Source: Dissophora ornata
Lineage: Eukaryota > Mortierellomycota > Mortierellomycetes > Mortierellales > Mortierellaceae
Direction: 5' to 3'
Length of the DNA: 24,844 nucleotides
Assembly (NCBI GenBank): GCA_025201705.1
Contig: MU616951.1
Span: 1 to 24,844, forward strand
Below, one piece after another: positions 1-9,643 of this stretch (positions are counted from its first letter, which is position 1; each line of letters begins with the position of its first letter). Position numbers and translations under genes: made by a program. The notes under the pieces were generated by a model. The model did not search any database and was not told the origin of the DNA. It worked only from the letters and a program-made list of their open reading frames with translations.

Positions 1-75
1 TCTCATCTATACAAGCATCGGATGTGAACCATCAGCACTCACCATCAAACCATTGCTTATTGTGTTTGTGTTTAG
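1..75 (+). other. probable intron end (or upstream exon plus intron) of the THOC3-like gene
   Basis: No frame-compatible start codon joins directly to the WD40 reading frame: the in-frame codon at 73-75 is TAG and forms part of a 'tttag' splice acceptor preceded by a T/G-rich tract. The donor and the ATG exon cannot be placed; a possible 'gtgaac' donor lies near 24, but nothing confirms it. Confidence 0.5.
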
Positions 76-1585
76 ACCATCGCTGGGTTCCCGTCGTTGA
101 AAACCCGCGAGTATAGGGCCCATAAATCCAACGTTCACACCGTAGGATGGAATTCGGATGGCAGGAGGTTAGCCTCAGGATCGGTCGATAAGACTGCTCG
201 TGTCTGGGCACCTGAGAGAACTGTAGGAAACGATTTTAAAGAGAGAGAGAGAGAGAGAGACGACGCAAACTGTCAAGTAGTCATGGACGCTTTGCTTACT
301 TTCTTCTTTTTTTTTTTTTTTTTTTTTTTTTTGGTAGTCTGACCCAAGGAGCTCACTGGAATTGCGTGGACATACCGACAGTGTGGATCAACTTGTTTGG
401 GACCCGACACATCCTGATCACCTCGCCACTGCCAGTTGTGACAAGACAGTTCGCATCTGGGACGCACGATGTAAACGTTGAAAACTTGCGCTATCAAATG
501 CTCCTGTGATTATTACATCACTGTGTATAAATAGTAGACTGACGCTCTACTCTATGTCTCTCTCGCTGGAAACTTCTTCAACAGCTGCAAAAAGCATCCA
601 CAAAATCGACACGAGCGGGCAAAACATCAATATCAGTTGGAGTCCCAATGGACAAAATATTGCAGTGGGTAACAAGGACGACATGATCAGTTTTATTGAT
701 ACGCGGACATTTAAGATTGAACAGACAGTACAATTCAAGGTTGAAGTCAATGAGATCAGTTGGAATCCGACTGGAAATTTGTTTCTGTTGACTACTGGAT
801 CAGGATCGGTCAAGGTCTTGGAGTACCCGTCGATGAAGGAGGTTTATGCATTGGAGGCCCATACTGCGAATTGTTATTGTCTAGAATTTGATCCACGTGG
901 AAAGTAAGGGTCATTATTATTGCTTGTGTTCTTGGAGAGACAGACTTGGATGGCTGATGGCTGATGGCTGATGGCTGATATCTTTTTTTGTTCTTTTGGA
1001 AAAAAAATTGATATAGGTATCTGGCAACAGGAAGCGCAGATGCTTTGGTCAACTTATGGGATCTAGAGGACTACATCTGCGTACGGACATTTGGAAAACT
1101 GGAGTAAGTCGATTATGAAGACCCCTCCCCCCTTTGTTTGAAATTTAAAGCAACTTGTTTTGCATATTTTGTATTGACTCTCTCTCTCTGAACTTTTAGC
1201 TGGCCTATCCGAACAATAAGCTTCAGCTTCGACGGCGAATTCCTTGCATCAGCCTCTGAAGACTTGGCGATTGACATTGTAAGTGCGGACCCTTTTTTCC
1301 TTATACACATGTTGTTGTTATTGTTTTTACAATATATCAATCCCTGAGGAGAAAAAAGGAGTTTCTGCATACTTGCATACTTAATGACGACCCTCCTCAA
1401 TGACATAGTCACTCGTGGAGACAGGTGAATCCGTACATACGATCCAGTGCTTTGCGGCCATGAACACTGTTGCATGGCATCCAAACAAGTACCTGTTAGC
1501 ATACGCTGGCGATGAGCAAGAGCCCAGACCCGGTGGAAACACCGCCATGCTTGGAAATCTACGCATCTTTGGATTCAGTGGATAA
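76..1585 (+). CDS. THOC3: THO complex subunit 3-like WD40 protein (5' partial)
   Basis: A WD40 beta-propeller of the THO/TREX complex, which couples transcription to mRNA packaging and nuclear export. Hand-spliced exons are 76-222, 338-470, 585-903, 1017-1103, 1200-1278 and 1409-1585. All junctions keep frame and give 313 aa. The first exon opens at a 'tttag' acceptor, so the start codon and a few N-terminal residues lie upstream or outside the window. Visible signatures fit metazoan THOC3 and fungal Tex1 along the whole length: KTREYRAHKSNVHTVGW, SVDKTARVW, GHTDSVDQLVW, SCDKTVRIWDAR, GQNINISWSPNG, EVNEISWNPTG, KYLATGSADALVNLWD and DWPIRTISFSFDGEFLASASED. The C-terminus (NTVAWHPNKYLLAYAGD ... 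LRIFGFSG) also fits the family end. AATAAA follows the stop at 1587-1592. The gene converges with SET1. Family assignment is firm; the exact 5' end is unknown. Confidence 0.9.
223..337 (+). repeat. THOC3 intron carrying a (GA) microsatellite and a T26 run
   Basis: The phase-0 intron has donor GTAGGA and acceptor TAG. It contains ten GA units at 241-260 and 26 consecutive T at 307-332, which act as the polypyrimidine tract and end five bases before the exon (GG then TAG). Both tracts are slippage-prone and could be miscounted in an assembly, but neither lies in coding sequence. Confidence 0.85.
949..979 (+). repeat. short tandem repeat, 7-bp unit GATGGCT x 4
   Basis: Four perfect copies of the 7-mer plus a partial copy sit inside the THOC3 intron 904-1016. 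No function is apparent. Confidence 0.9.
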
Positions 1586-1869
1586 GAATAAAAACAGAGA
1601 AGAGTTATAGACAGACCCCATATTCGACTGCCAGATAGGAAGAGGCAGGCACCCTATAACAAAAATCAAAAAAAAAATTGTACAATAATTATCGCAGAAT
1701 TGTCGTTTATTGGCAGGGTACGTAACAGCTACAAGTAGTCCACAGTCGGTGTGTGAGTAGTGTAGTGTGTGTGTGTGGACATGTAAACATTGCAAGTTTA
1801 TAGCGATCCTTGCTTGCCAATCGCTTTTTTTTTCATTATTGTTGGATGGTTGGCTTCTACACGAGCCAA
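1586..1869. other. convergent intergenic region, THOC3 and SET1 3' ends
   Basis: This 284-bp stretch separates two convergent stop codons. It carries AATAAA just after the THOC3 stop, an A-rich run near 1668-1690 and a short GT-rich patch near 1747-1778. I see no gene in it. The two 3' UTRs probably overlap. Confidence 0.7.
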
Positions 1870-4800
1870 TTAATTCAGAGTGCCTCGGCATCCACGAGAA
1901 CCACACAGACAAGGGATCTTGTCTGCTTCAATTGGGAATTTGTAGTCGTAGGTGATCTCCTCGCCTTCCTCGATATCCCTCTTTGCATAAATCACAATCT
2001 TTTTCTGCCCGTCCACTGTGATGATCTTGGCATTGCAGTTTGGCTATTTTTTTTTTTTCAGTTGCGTGTGATAAGAGAGTTGATTAGAAAAAAGAAAAAA
2101 AAACATCGAGAATTTTTTTTTGGTTTTTTGCGTTTACTAAATAAACAACAAGGTCCTTACCGTGCAGCAGTGGTTGATAAAACGAGCAATATTGCCCATC
2201 TTGGTCGCGTCAATCACTGTGTCGTCGTCCACTCGGAATAAATAACTCGATCCGATGCCCATGCGCTCATACCGCTTCTCGCGATGATCCGCCACCTTTT
2301 GTCGAATTACCTCTCCAATGTACTCGATCACCATATCATTCGCATCCACCTTCTCCATCGCAAATAATCCCCAGTCGTGAATCGGTGATTTCGCAAACCG
2401 AAGTTGCTTCTTGCGCACCTTGAGTTGGTTGAATTTCATGATATCCGAGTCCGTAGCCATGCCTACCAACATCCGTCGGTTGTTGACTCGGTTCATACGC
2501 GATGAGATCCTGGCGGATGCTGTGTTGACCTGCGCCGTGTTCCTGTGCGGCAGGTAGATCGCCTTGGCCATATCCGAAATCTTGTAGAAACCTTCCGTGC
2601 GCGCTGATCCAGTTCGATGCGCGGACGGTTCCGAGTCTCGAGCAGAAATCTCCTGTGCTGCCAAACTTGCCTCCAATTCCCTCATCTGATTCGGACCATT
2701 GCGACGACCCGACTCTTCCTCCTTGGCTCTCTTTCGCTCCATCTCCAATGCAGCCTTCATAAATCGAAAGTCTTCTTCGTCGCCGTTACTGAAATCCAGC
2801 GGCAATGTATCCTTTTGGCCCATGACCAGCCCACCGCCACTCTTGCTAGACTCGTATGGCTCGTAAAGATCAAAGTAGGAAGAGTCAGAGTCCATGTCTG
2901 ATTCAGATTCAGAACCCGTAACGGAGACAGAATCGGAATAGTCGGGAGTACGTTCCCTATGCAGGACAGAGTCGCGCCGTCCAGAGAGCGCGGGCGACAT
3001 GGATGCATCCTCCATGACCACATCATGCGACTCCAAATCGGACCGGCCCTCGTCTTGCCGCAGCTTCTTTACCCTCTCCGCCTGTGATTTCTTGCTCAGA
3101 GTAGCAGAGACAGGGGCCTGTTTCTTAGCCTTCTTGCCCTTATGTCCTTTGCCAGTACCGGCCTCATAATCCGATCCAGAGTCGGTGTCCAGCATAGCGG
3201 CGGCGGCAGCAGCATCCGCCTTCTTCTTGGCGTCAGTCTCGTGGCTCCCAGTGCGGTCATGAGCCCGCTTACGTTTCTGTGATGATTTGGTGAGCTGAAT
3301 ATCATCGTCCGCGCCACTGTCCCGACCCCTCAGAGCCGCCACCTCGTCATTCTCCACACCATCACCTCCCACGTCGTCATCATCATCGACCCTCTCCACC
3401 TCCTCCTCATCATCCACAACAAACTGAACGTCCTCATCGACATCATAATCATCACTGCTATCGCTTTGTGGCTGACGCTGACGAAACTCTGTCAAAAAGT
3501 CGTCTGCGTGTCGCCCATCGTCACTGCTGCTGAGATAGTCCCGAAGACGCTGAGGCTGTTTCTTATTGCCGACTAGAGATCCTTTCTTGTTAGACCGAGA
3601 ACTCTTGGAGCCAATCTTCTGCAATCTCCTGTTGGTAGGGCCATGGTCTTCATCCTGACTCGAAGCGCTACGAGCGCCTCTTGAATATCGACGTGGCCGG
3701 TCACCCTTCTTACCCCTGCCTTTGGTCCTCTCCATCTCTGCTTCCGAGTCCACATATCTCGAAGTAGGTCTCCCGCGAGACTGACTTCTGGGAGCAGAGT
3801 GACTTCTGGATCTGGAGGGGGTGACTGATCTTGAGCGCCCTCGCGATTTGTATCCATGACGCAACGATGAAGGGGAGACTGACCGGGAAGCAGACCGCGA
3901 GCGAGATCTGTATTGAGTCTTTGACACTGAACGAGAGCGGGAGCGGGGCGTGCGAGATTGAGATCGAGAGCCAGAGCGAGAGCGTGAATACGATCGATGT
4001 CTCGAACCCGAACGTCGTCCAGAGATTTCGCGGGGTTTGGTTTGCTTCTTTGTACGTTTCTTGCCAATATCCGATCGAGGCTTTCGCGCTGCATTCGGAT
4101 CCGTCTGGGGTCGTTTTTTGAAACTTGGAAGTTTTGGGAGAGCATCCGAGCGAGAGAGCTGGTGCGAGTCTCTTGAAGAGGCTTTTGTATCCTGGCGAGC
4201 AGCGTCCACCAAAGGCCGTGCTGAGCCAAACCCCAGAGACTTTGAACCCCGCAAAGAACTTTCATTGGCAGCCTTTCCGTTCACTGAATCGTCCACCCCC
4301 GAATCCAAAGACGCGTCATGCAGAGAGGGTGCCCCGTCCTCGAGTTTCAACTGTGCTGCATCCTTGTCCCGAGCCTCTGCACGCTCTGCTTCCCTTGCCA
4401 TTCGCGTCGCTGGATTCAAAAAATCGTAGATGGTTGGCCCGATGACGCGGTTCCCCAAATCCTTCAAAAAAACCTGAAAGAGTTCCTTCATTATCATATC
4501 GGATGCCCCACGAACCAAAGACTCTTCTTTTGACGGAGCCTTCATACGAGAGTTGGCACCAGAGACGCTGGCTTTACGTCCTATATCGGAAGCACGTCGA
4601 TGTCCAAGCTCCTTTACACTACCCCTGCGGGCGAGCAACTCTGGCGGCAGTTTGTCGTCGCCGGGCTCATGGAGAGTGATTGTAATTCTCTGGCCCAGCA
4701 AGGGCTTTTGATTCAGCACAACATGGCACTTCCTAGCTTGAGCGAGCGACACAAAGCGAATGTACCAGTTCTCTCCATGGCGCTCAATCTATCGGCGAAA

Positions 4801-7034
4801 TCAAAACCGAGAAGAAACTCGTTAGGAAAAATGACCGACTCCCAGAGCATGGCAAACATGTCGAAATGCAAAGAGTTGCTACGACTCACCCTTTCTGGAC
4901 CAAATTTGTCAAATTCCTGACGCATATTCTCGATCGAGATACGGTGAAATGGCAGACAATCACGGTTAATGATCAGACATGCCAGGTCTTTTTGCCATCC
5001 CGCATTATCGCCTTCCTGACCAGACGCCCATTTTTCAATATGGCCTCGACCACGCCGAATACCAAGACCATGCATCTTTGCCTCAGGATTCCACAACGGA
5101 CTGGGACTGCGATCTCTGCTTCTACTCCGAGACCAACTTCGACTACGGCTGCGACTCGTGCGCCTCCTAACCGGATAACGCTCATAGCGGTCAGTTGGGA
5201 ACTGCATGTCATCAAAGTAGCTGCCACGACGGTCATAAAACTCGTCTCTAGGATGCGGTCCAGGGACAGACCCTCCTTGTTTCATCCACTCTGGGCGACC
5301 AAGAGATCCTGGAGATAATAAAGGAGGCGGTCCTGCAGCGGGGCGATACGGATCAATTTCGCGCGATTTGGAGACCCTGTAATTGTCGACAGGTGGGGGC
5401 GCATGGCCCAAGTCTGCTGGCTTCTCCCATTCCCGTCGAGGGGTGGGCAACGGTGCCCTCGCTGTGTTAGCAGTGTTACCGACACTAGCAGATTTTGACC
5501 TGTTCGAACCGTCGTCGATCTCTCCATCCTCCTTGAGAAGCGGTTTACTGCCTCTGACTTGGTGTAGCTCCGGTGGGGGGATAGGCGGTAGAGGTATGCG
5601 AGTGCGAGGATTGGATGGAAGAGGGATCGGCACGCGCTTAGGAGGATTCTGCTGGGCTCCACTGGAGGGGGTACTTTTGGACGTGGAAGTGGTCGAGGGT
5701 ATAAGATTGGGTGCCGTGCTCGCGACAGGGGTATGGACGCTGCTAGCTGAAGACGCTGACATGGGCAAGGATCCTGTGGAGCCGGTGGCGGAGGGCAAGC
5801 TGGAGCTTGGAGAGAGCATATTGCTTGGTGGTGGCGTCGACGCATCATCGATTTCCATATCGTCGTCGTTAGTGTAGATGTCGCAATCGTGGTTGGACTC
5901 TGCAGCGAGTGCCGCCTTCGCTTTCGCCGCTTCGATCCTTGCTGCCACATTTGCCTTCGCCTTCCGGAACTTGGAGCCGCTGCCATCAAGAATCACTTTC
6001 AGTGGCCCTCTATCCAACTGTTTGCCGTGAAGTGTATCAACCGCCTTCTTGGCAGCTGCTTCAGCCTCGTCTCCTGCGAAAACGACACGTCCAAATCCGA
6101 GTCCGGCTCCAGTGACTGGGTGCCTTTCTATGATGATGTCCAAAATGTCACCACATCCTGCGAACAGAATCTCTAGATCGAGTTCTATGGTCGTAAAGGC
6201 GAGATGGGAGATCAACACTCCGTGTTGAGCTATTGAGTTGTTGTCGCGCTACATCAATGAATCGTCGATAAAGAATATATATGTATTTTGTCAACAAACG
6301 TAGTCTGGCATATGCTGTAGGCAATACTGTTCAGTAGCGAGCTGGTTCATACCTCGAATCGAACGGGTGTGAGTGTTCCCTTGAATGCCCTCCTCGTCTT
6401 TGAAATTAGATAGCTGTAATTAGCTGCAGTGCGACGTGGATCCTGTGGATCACTCTTGTCCTGCGTTCGATATGAAAGTTAATGTTAGCTTTCGTGCATT
6501 TCCTGCAAGGAACGTGGAGATCAAGTCGCCTCTCTGACAAAATATTGATTTCTTCACTGAGTATCGCGTTACCTCTTCTGTGAGATCGTCCTGGTAACGA
6601 CATAGTACACTGGTGTTCCTCGACTTGCTGGCATCTAGGAATGGGTCGTAGAGCACACGGAAGTTGCGAACACTCGACGGGGTGCCTTCCAGTGATTGGA
6701 TTGGTCTGATAGCACTCATCGTTGTCAGGGTGGTCGCATTAGCGGAGCTGCCGCTGCTGGTGCCAATCAGCAGACCCGTGCTGGCGGATATACTGCTTGG
6801 CACATTCGCAGCTGCTGCCGTAGACAACGCTGCCGCCGTTGATCCACCTGTTGTTCCTGGTGACCCTGAGTTTACTTCCAAGGCAGTAAGAGTTAGAGCC
6901 ACCGAGGTGTCGCCATCATTATTGCAGGCAGCTGTCGATTCTGTAAGCGTGGTCACTGTGATTTCGGGATCGTTATTGTCGCTACTATTATTACTGTTCG
7001 ACGGAAGAGAATTGGCCGAATCAAGCAAGCTCAT
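1870..7034 (-). CDS. SET1: histone H3 lysine-4 methyltransferase SET1 (COMPASS catalytic subunit)
   Basis: Five exons read on the minus strand: 7034-6573, 6460-6353, 6248-4890, 4788-2161 and 2043-1870. All introns are phase 0 and the protein is 1,576 aa. The start ATG at 7034 sits in a CCACCATG context. From the N-terminus: an S/T/N-rich leader; the Set1 leader block ([37 protein letters not shown]); an RRM at about 199-270; an RS-rich tract at about 550-577; a second RRM-like SET-associated domain at about 610-680; a long RS tract at about 900-983; an acidic stretch; a WDR5-binding Win motif [11 protein letters not shown] near 1370; and the SET domain from about 1436. SET motifs seen are [48 protein letters not shown] and ITYDYKF, with post-[16 protein letters not shown] at the C-terminus. 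NHCC rather than NHSC is normal for the SETD1 branch. It methylates H3K4 with S-adenosylmethionine in the nucleus, within COMPASS. Confidence 0.95.
2593..2610 (-). other. Win motif (WDR5/Swd3-binding) within SET1
   Basis: The codons read GSARTE and are followed by GFYKI, N-terminal to the SET domain. In animal SETD1 and MLL proteins the matching G-x-A-R-x-E motif inserts its arginine into the WDR5 propeller. Position and surrounding residues match the SETD1 type, so an intact COMPASS core interaction is likely. Confidence 0.75.
3770..4020 (-). repeat. RS-dipeptide-rich low-complexity tract in SET1
   Basis: About 85 residues of SET1 (about 900-983) are dominated by SR/RS dipeptides, for example [21 protein letters not shown] shorter RS block is encoded near 5090-5170 ([17 protein letters not shown]). 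Such tracts are typical of SR splicing factors, where SR-protein kinases phosphorylate them. Confidence 0.85.
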
Positions 7035-8096
7035 GGTGGATTCATAGGTTCTGGATGGAGAGAATACGGCCAAAGGAAGGATTATGTTTATGAGGTTTCG
7101 CGATGCTATTGAGGGTGATTAATTAGGACGCGAGTCAGTTCCCGCCGTATGACAAGGCACAGCCGTCATTTGCGATCAAGGATAGAGTCATTCAGGTGCA
7201 CGAAGGACCATGCATTTCGATTTAACGGAACGCGTTGTAAAGCTGTTAAGCTTGGGGGAAAACAAAAGCGGTGCAGAAAGGGAGAGAGATAGATGACAGC
7301 TCCAGCCAGATGCTGCAGAGTCGGTCCAGTCATCACACAAGGACAGCGGCGATCTGCAAAAGGTAGGAAGCGTAGATGCAGGTGGCACCAAGGCAAGGCC
7401 GGGTGCTGCAAAGAGAAGGTCAAGAGGTGGGTATATTACCTTGTAACAATGGACGGGAACTAAGAAATGGAGGGAAATAGAGCGGGGATGGAGCGGGTGA
7501 TGTGTCCCGAAACAAAAATAGTAGGGATGGTGAGAAAGGGGTAATGAAAACGGAAGAGTCCAAGAGCAAGCAGGCGTGTGTACAGACGATGCAAGACAGC
7601 GGCCAATGGCCAGACAAGCAATTGAACGAAGGGCGGAAGGACGAACGTAGATGAAAGAGAGAGAAAGAGAGAAGGAAAGGGAGCCGTTGGGCTTGACGCG
7701 AGGGATGGGAGAGAAAATACAATGAGCGGGGAAAACGTAAACAACAAGACAGGGTCTGAATTGTATGGCTTCTGGGGCGTCGGTAGATATAATGCGCTGG
7801 GAGAGTCTACGCAAACATGCAAATCAGGATTACACGGATGCAGCAATGAGAAGGGAATGAATGATGACAACGTGGCTGTGGGCAAGCGATGGGATGGATG
7901 GCGCTGAGTGCGATGGGTGCGTTGAGTAATGGGCACAGGGTCTGTGATAGACTCGGACTGATCGATCATTTTTTGAACTTGCTGCTTGCTCGTGCTTGCT
8001 TGCCAAGCCTGGCCACACGGCCGAATGAGACGTCCACACCTCTTTCCTCCATTACATCCACGCTCCTCCTCCTCTTCTCGCTGACAGACCTTCATA
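7035..8096. promoter_or_regulatory. divergent upstream region between SET1 and the PRA1 gene
   Basis: This 1,062-bp stretch lies between the SET1 start (minus) and the PRA1 start (plus). The minus strand is pyrimidine-rich, for example the uninterrupted purine run on + at 7653-7683. Long open frames on the minus strand here are low-complexity S/L/P/F strings without ATG-plus-domain support. I treat the stretch as bidirectional promoter and 5' UTRs. No clear TATA box was identified. Confidence 0.6.
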
Positions 8097-8983
8097 ATGG
8101 CCACCCCCGTCTACAGGCCGGTGCCGACCACCCCTTCATATCCTCGCTCTGGCCCTCCAATCCCACGCCCACCCATATACGAGTCGCCCTTCACTGCCCT
8201 TGGCCTAGGATACATCAAAAGGTTCCGCGAGGAGCGGCTATCGTCCCTGCGTCCGTTTTCAGAGTTCTTCAATACCCGCCGGCTCTCAAAGCCCGAAGGA
8301 CTCACCAGTATGTGGGAGAGCGTCAGGGATTGCGTATGTTGCTACTGAGAGGAGCCGTAAGCGATGACTGGACTGACCCGTTGTCTGAAATACCACACCC
8401 CACCCCACCTCCTAGCCGTAGTATCTCGACTCAGCCGCAACCTGCCATACTTCCAAGGCAACTATACACTGGTATTCCTTGGCATCACCGCCTACAGCGT
8501 GTAAGGAGCCATGGATCTGACTTGGCCATGAAATCCTGCACCACTTGCTCAGGACTCTCCGCTCCTTGTACCTGACACTGCTCCATCCGTTTCCATCTTC
8601 TTCAGCATCACCAATGTCATGCTCGTGTTCAGCGTAGGGTTCACTGCCGGTGGGATGTACTTCATCTCCACAGTCCCACCAGAGGGTATCGTGATCGGAG
8701 TCAATAGATATAACCCTCGCGAACTCCAAACAGGCCTGGCCTGTGCTGCCGTGCCGCTGTTCTTTTTCAGCTCGACGATAGGCACGATCTTCTACATCAT
8801 TGGTGAGTTTGCATGACTCGAACGACAGACAACTGGCCTGGGTGGCGCTATGATGAGGGTTCTAACCACGATATCTGTCAATGTCCGACTACCCGTGTAG
8901 GCGCAAGTGCAGTAAGCATTCTTGGCCATGCCGCATTCATGGAGGAGAACGTAGGCGGCGACTTTGCTGACACGGTCGTCTAA
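8097..8983 (+). CDS. PRA1/Yip3 family Rab-interacting membrane protein
   Basis: Four exons, 8097-8307, 8416-8500, 8606-8802 and 8901-8983, give 191 aa, close to yeast Yip3 and mammalian PRAF1. Exon 1 was ended at the strong GTATGT donor after codon 70. This gives SKPEGLT-TVVSRLSRNLPYFQGNY, which lines up without gaps with the family block SKP...NLxYFxGNY; a later donor would break the phase. The N-terminus is proline-rich and cytosolic, followed by the RFREERLSSLRPFSEFF signature. Hydrophobic segments lie at about 87-105, 106-125 and 143-166. PRA1 proteins sit in Golgi, ER and endosomal membranes, bind prenylated Rab GTPases and help recruit them to membranes. AATAAA occurs at 9052-9057. Which PRA1 paralogue this is cannot be told. 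Confidence 0.9.
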
Positions 8984-9643
8984 ACATACTCCTATCCAGG
9001 GCATTATTCACATGCATCTGCTAAAACGAGCCTTGTTCTCGCAACCACTTCAATAAAATGGTGGCGCGCCCCTGTTCTGTCATTTGCGTCCTTGTTCATT
9101 TAATTTACTCCGCATACGCGAAACCACGGATTGTGTTGAAGAAACCTCAATATCATTGTCAGTTGTGGACAACTCTGATCCGCTCCGAGGAAATTCAGCG
9201 AACTGAGCTATTGAGATGGATACATGATTGTCAATCCCAGTCCTAGCCCCGATCTTGATACCGCTCTGGTCCCTAGCCCAGTCCAGCAGTGCCGAATCAT
9301 TGTTCCCGCCTCAGCAATGGAGGAATGGCGGGCAAGCGCAAATGCGATGGGACCCCACCCCACGTCACTGTCACTCGCTTGCACAAAAAGGCGGTCCCCT
9401 GCAACCCGCACAAAGGTCCAAACGAGAAGTGCCCCCAAGCCCATCGTCATCATTCTTTCTCTTTTCTTCTCCATTCCCTTTCCATCCTCCTCGCCCTCCG
9501 CTTTTCTCGCCATCCACACTTTCTCTGAGTCGCGTTTCTTCGCCATCTGGAATAGGGCCCGTTTTTCTTTGTGTGCTCTTGCAGCTCCCTGTCGCCCTTC
9601 GTTCCCCCATCTCCATCGTCCTCCATAAAACGTGTACTTCTAA
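8984..9643. promoter_or_regulatory. intergenic region upstream of clathrin heavy chain
   Basis: This 660-bp stretch carries the PRA1 polyadenylation signal near its left end and a C/T-rich tract at about 9440-9530 that resembles pyrimidine-rich fungal core promoters or 5' UTRs. I found no additional gene. The overlapping open frames on both strands look like low-complexity shadows. Confidence 0.55.

Noticed and set aside
2161..2175. NHCC instead of the textbook NHSC in the SET domain as a possible inactivating change
   Set aside because: NHCCTPNC is the normal form in the SETD1/Set1 branch, and the post-SET cysteines are intact, so the enzyme should be active.
3573..4265. 230-aa minus-strand open frame inside SET1
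   Set aside because: Out-of-frame shadow of the RS-rich SET1 exon.
7188..7814. 208-aa minus-strand open frame upstream of SET1
   Set aside because: Low-complexity S/L/P/F protein arising from the pyrimidine-rich minus strand, with no recognisable domain or splice support; it lies in the divergent promoter/5' UTR region.
8308..8348. Longer PRA1 exon 1 running to the second GTATGT near 8333
   Set aside because: It would put the next exon out of phase and insert residues into the conserved SKP...YF spacing; the GTATGT donor at 8308 keeps phase and alignment.
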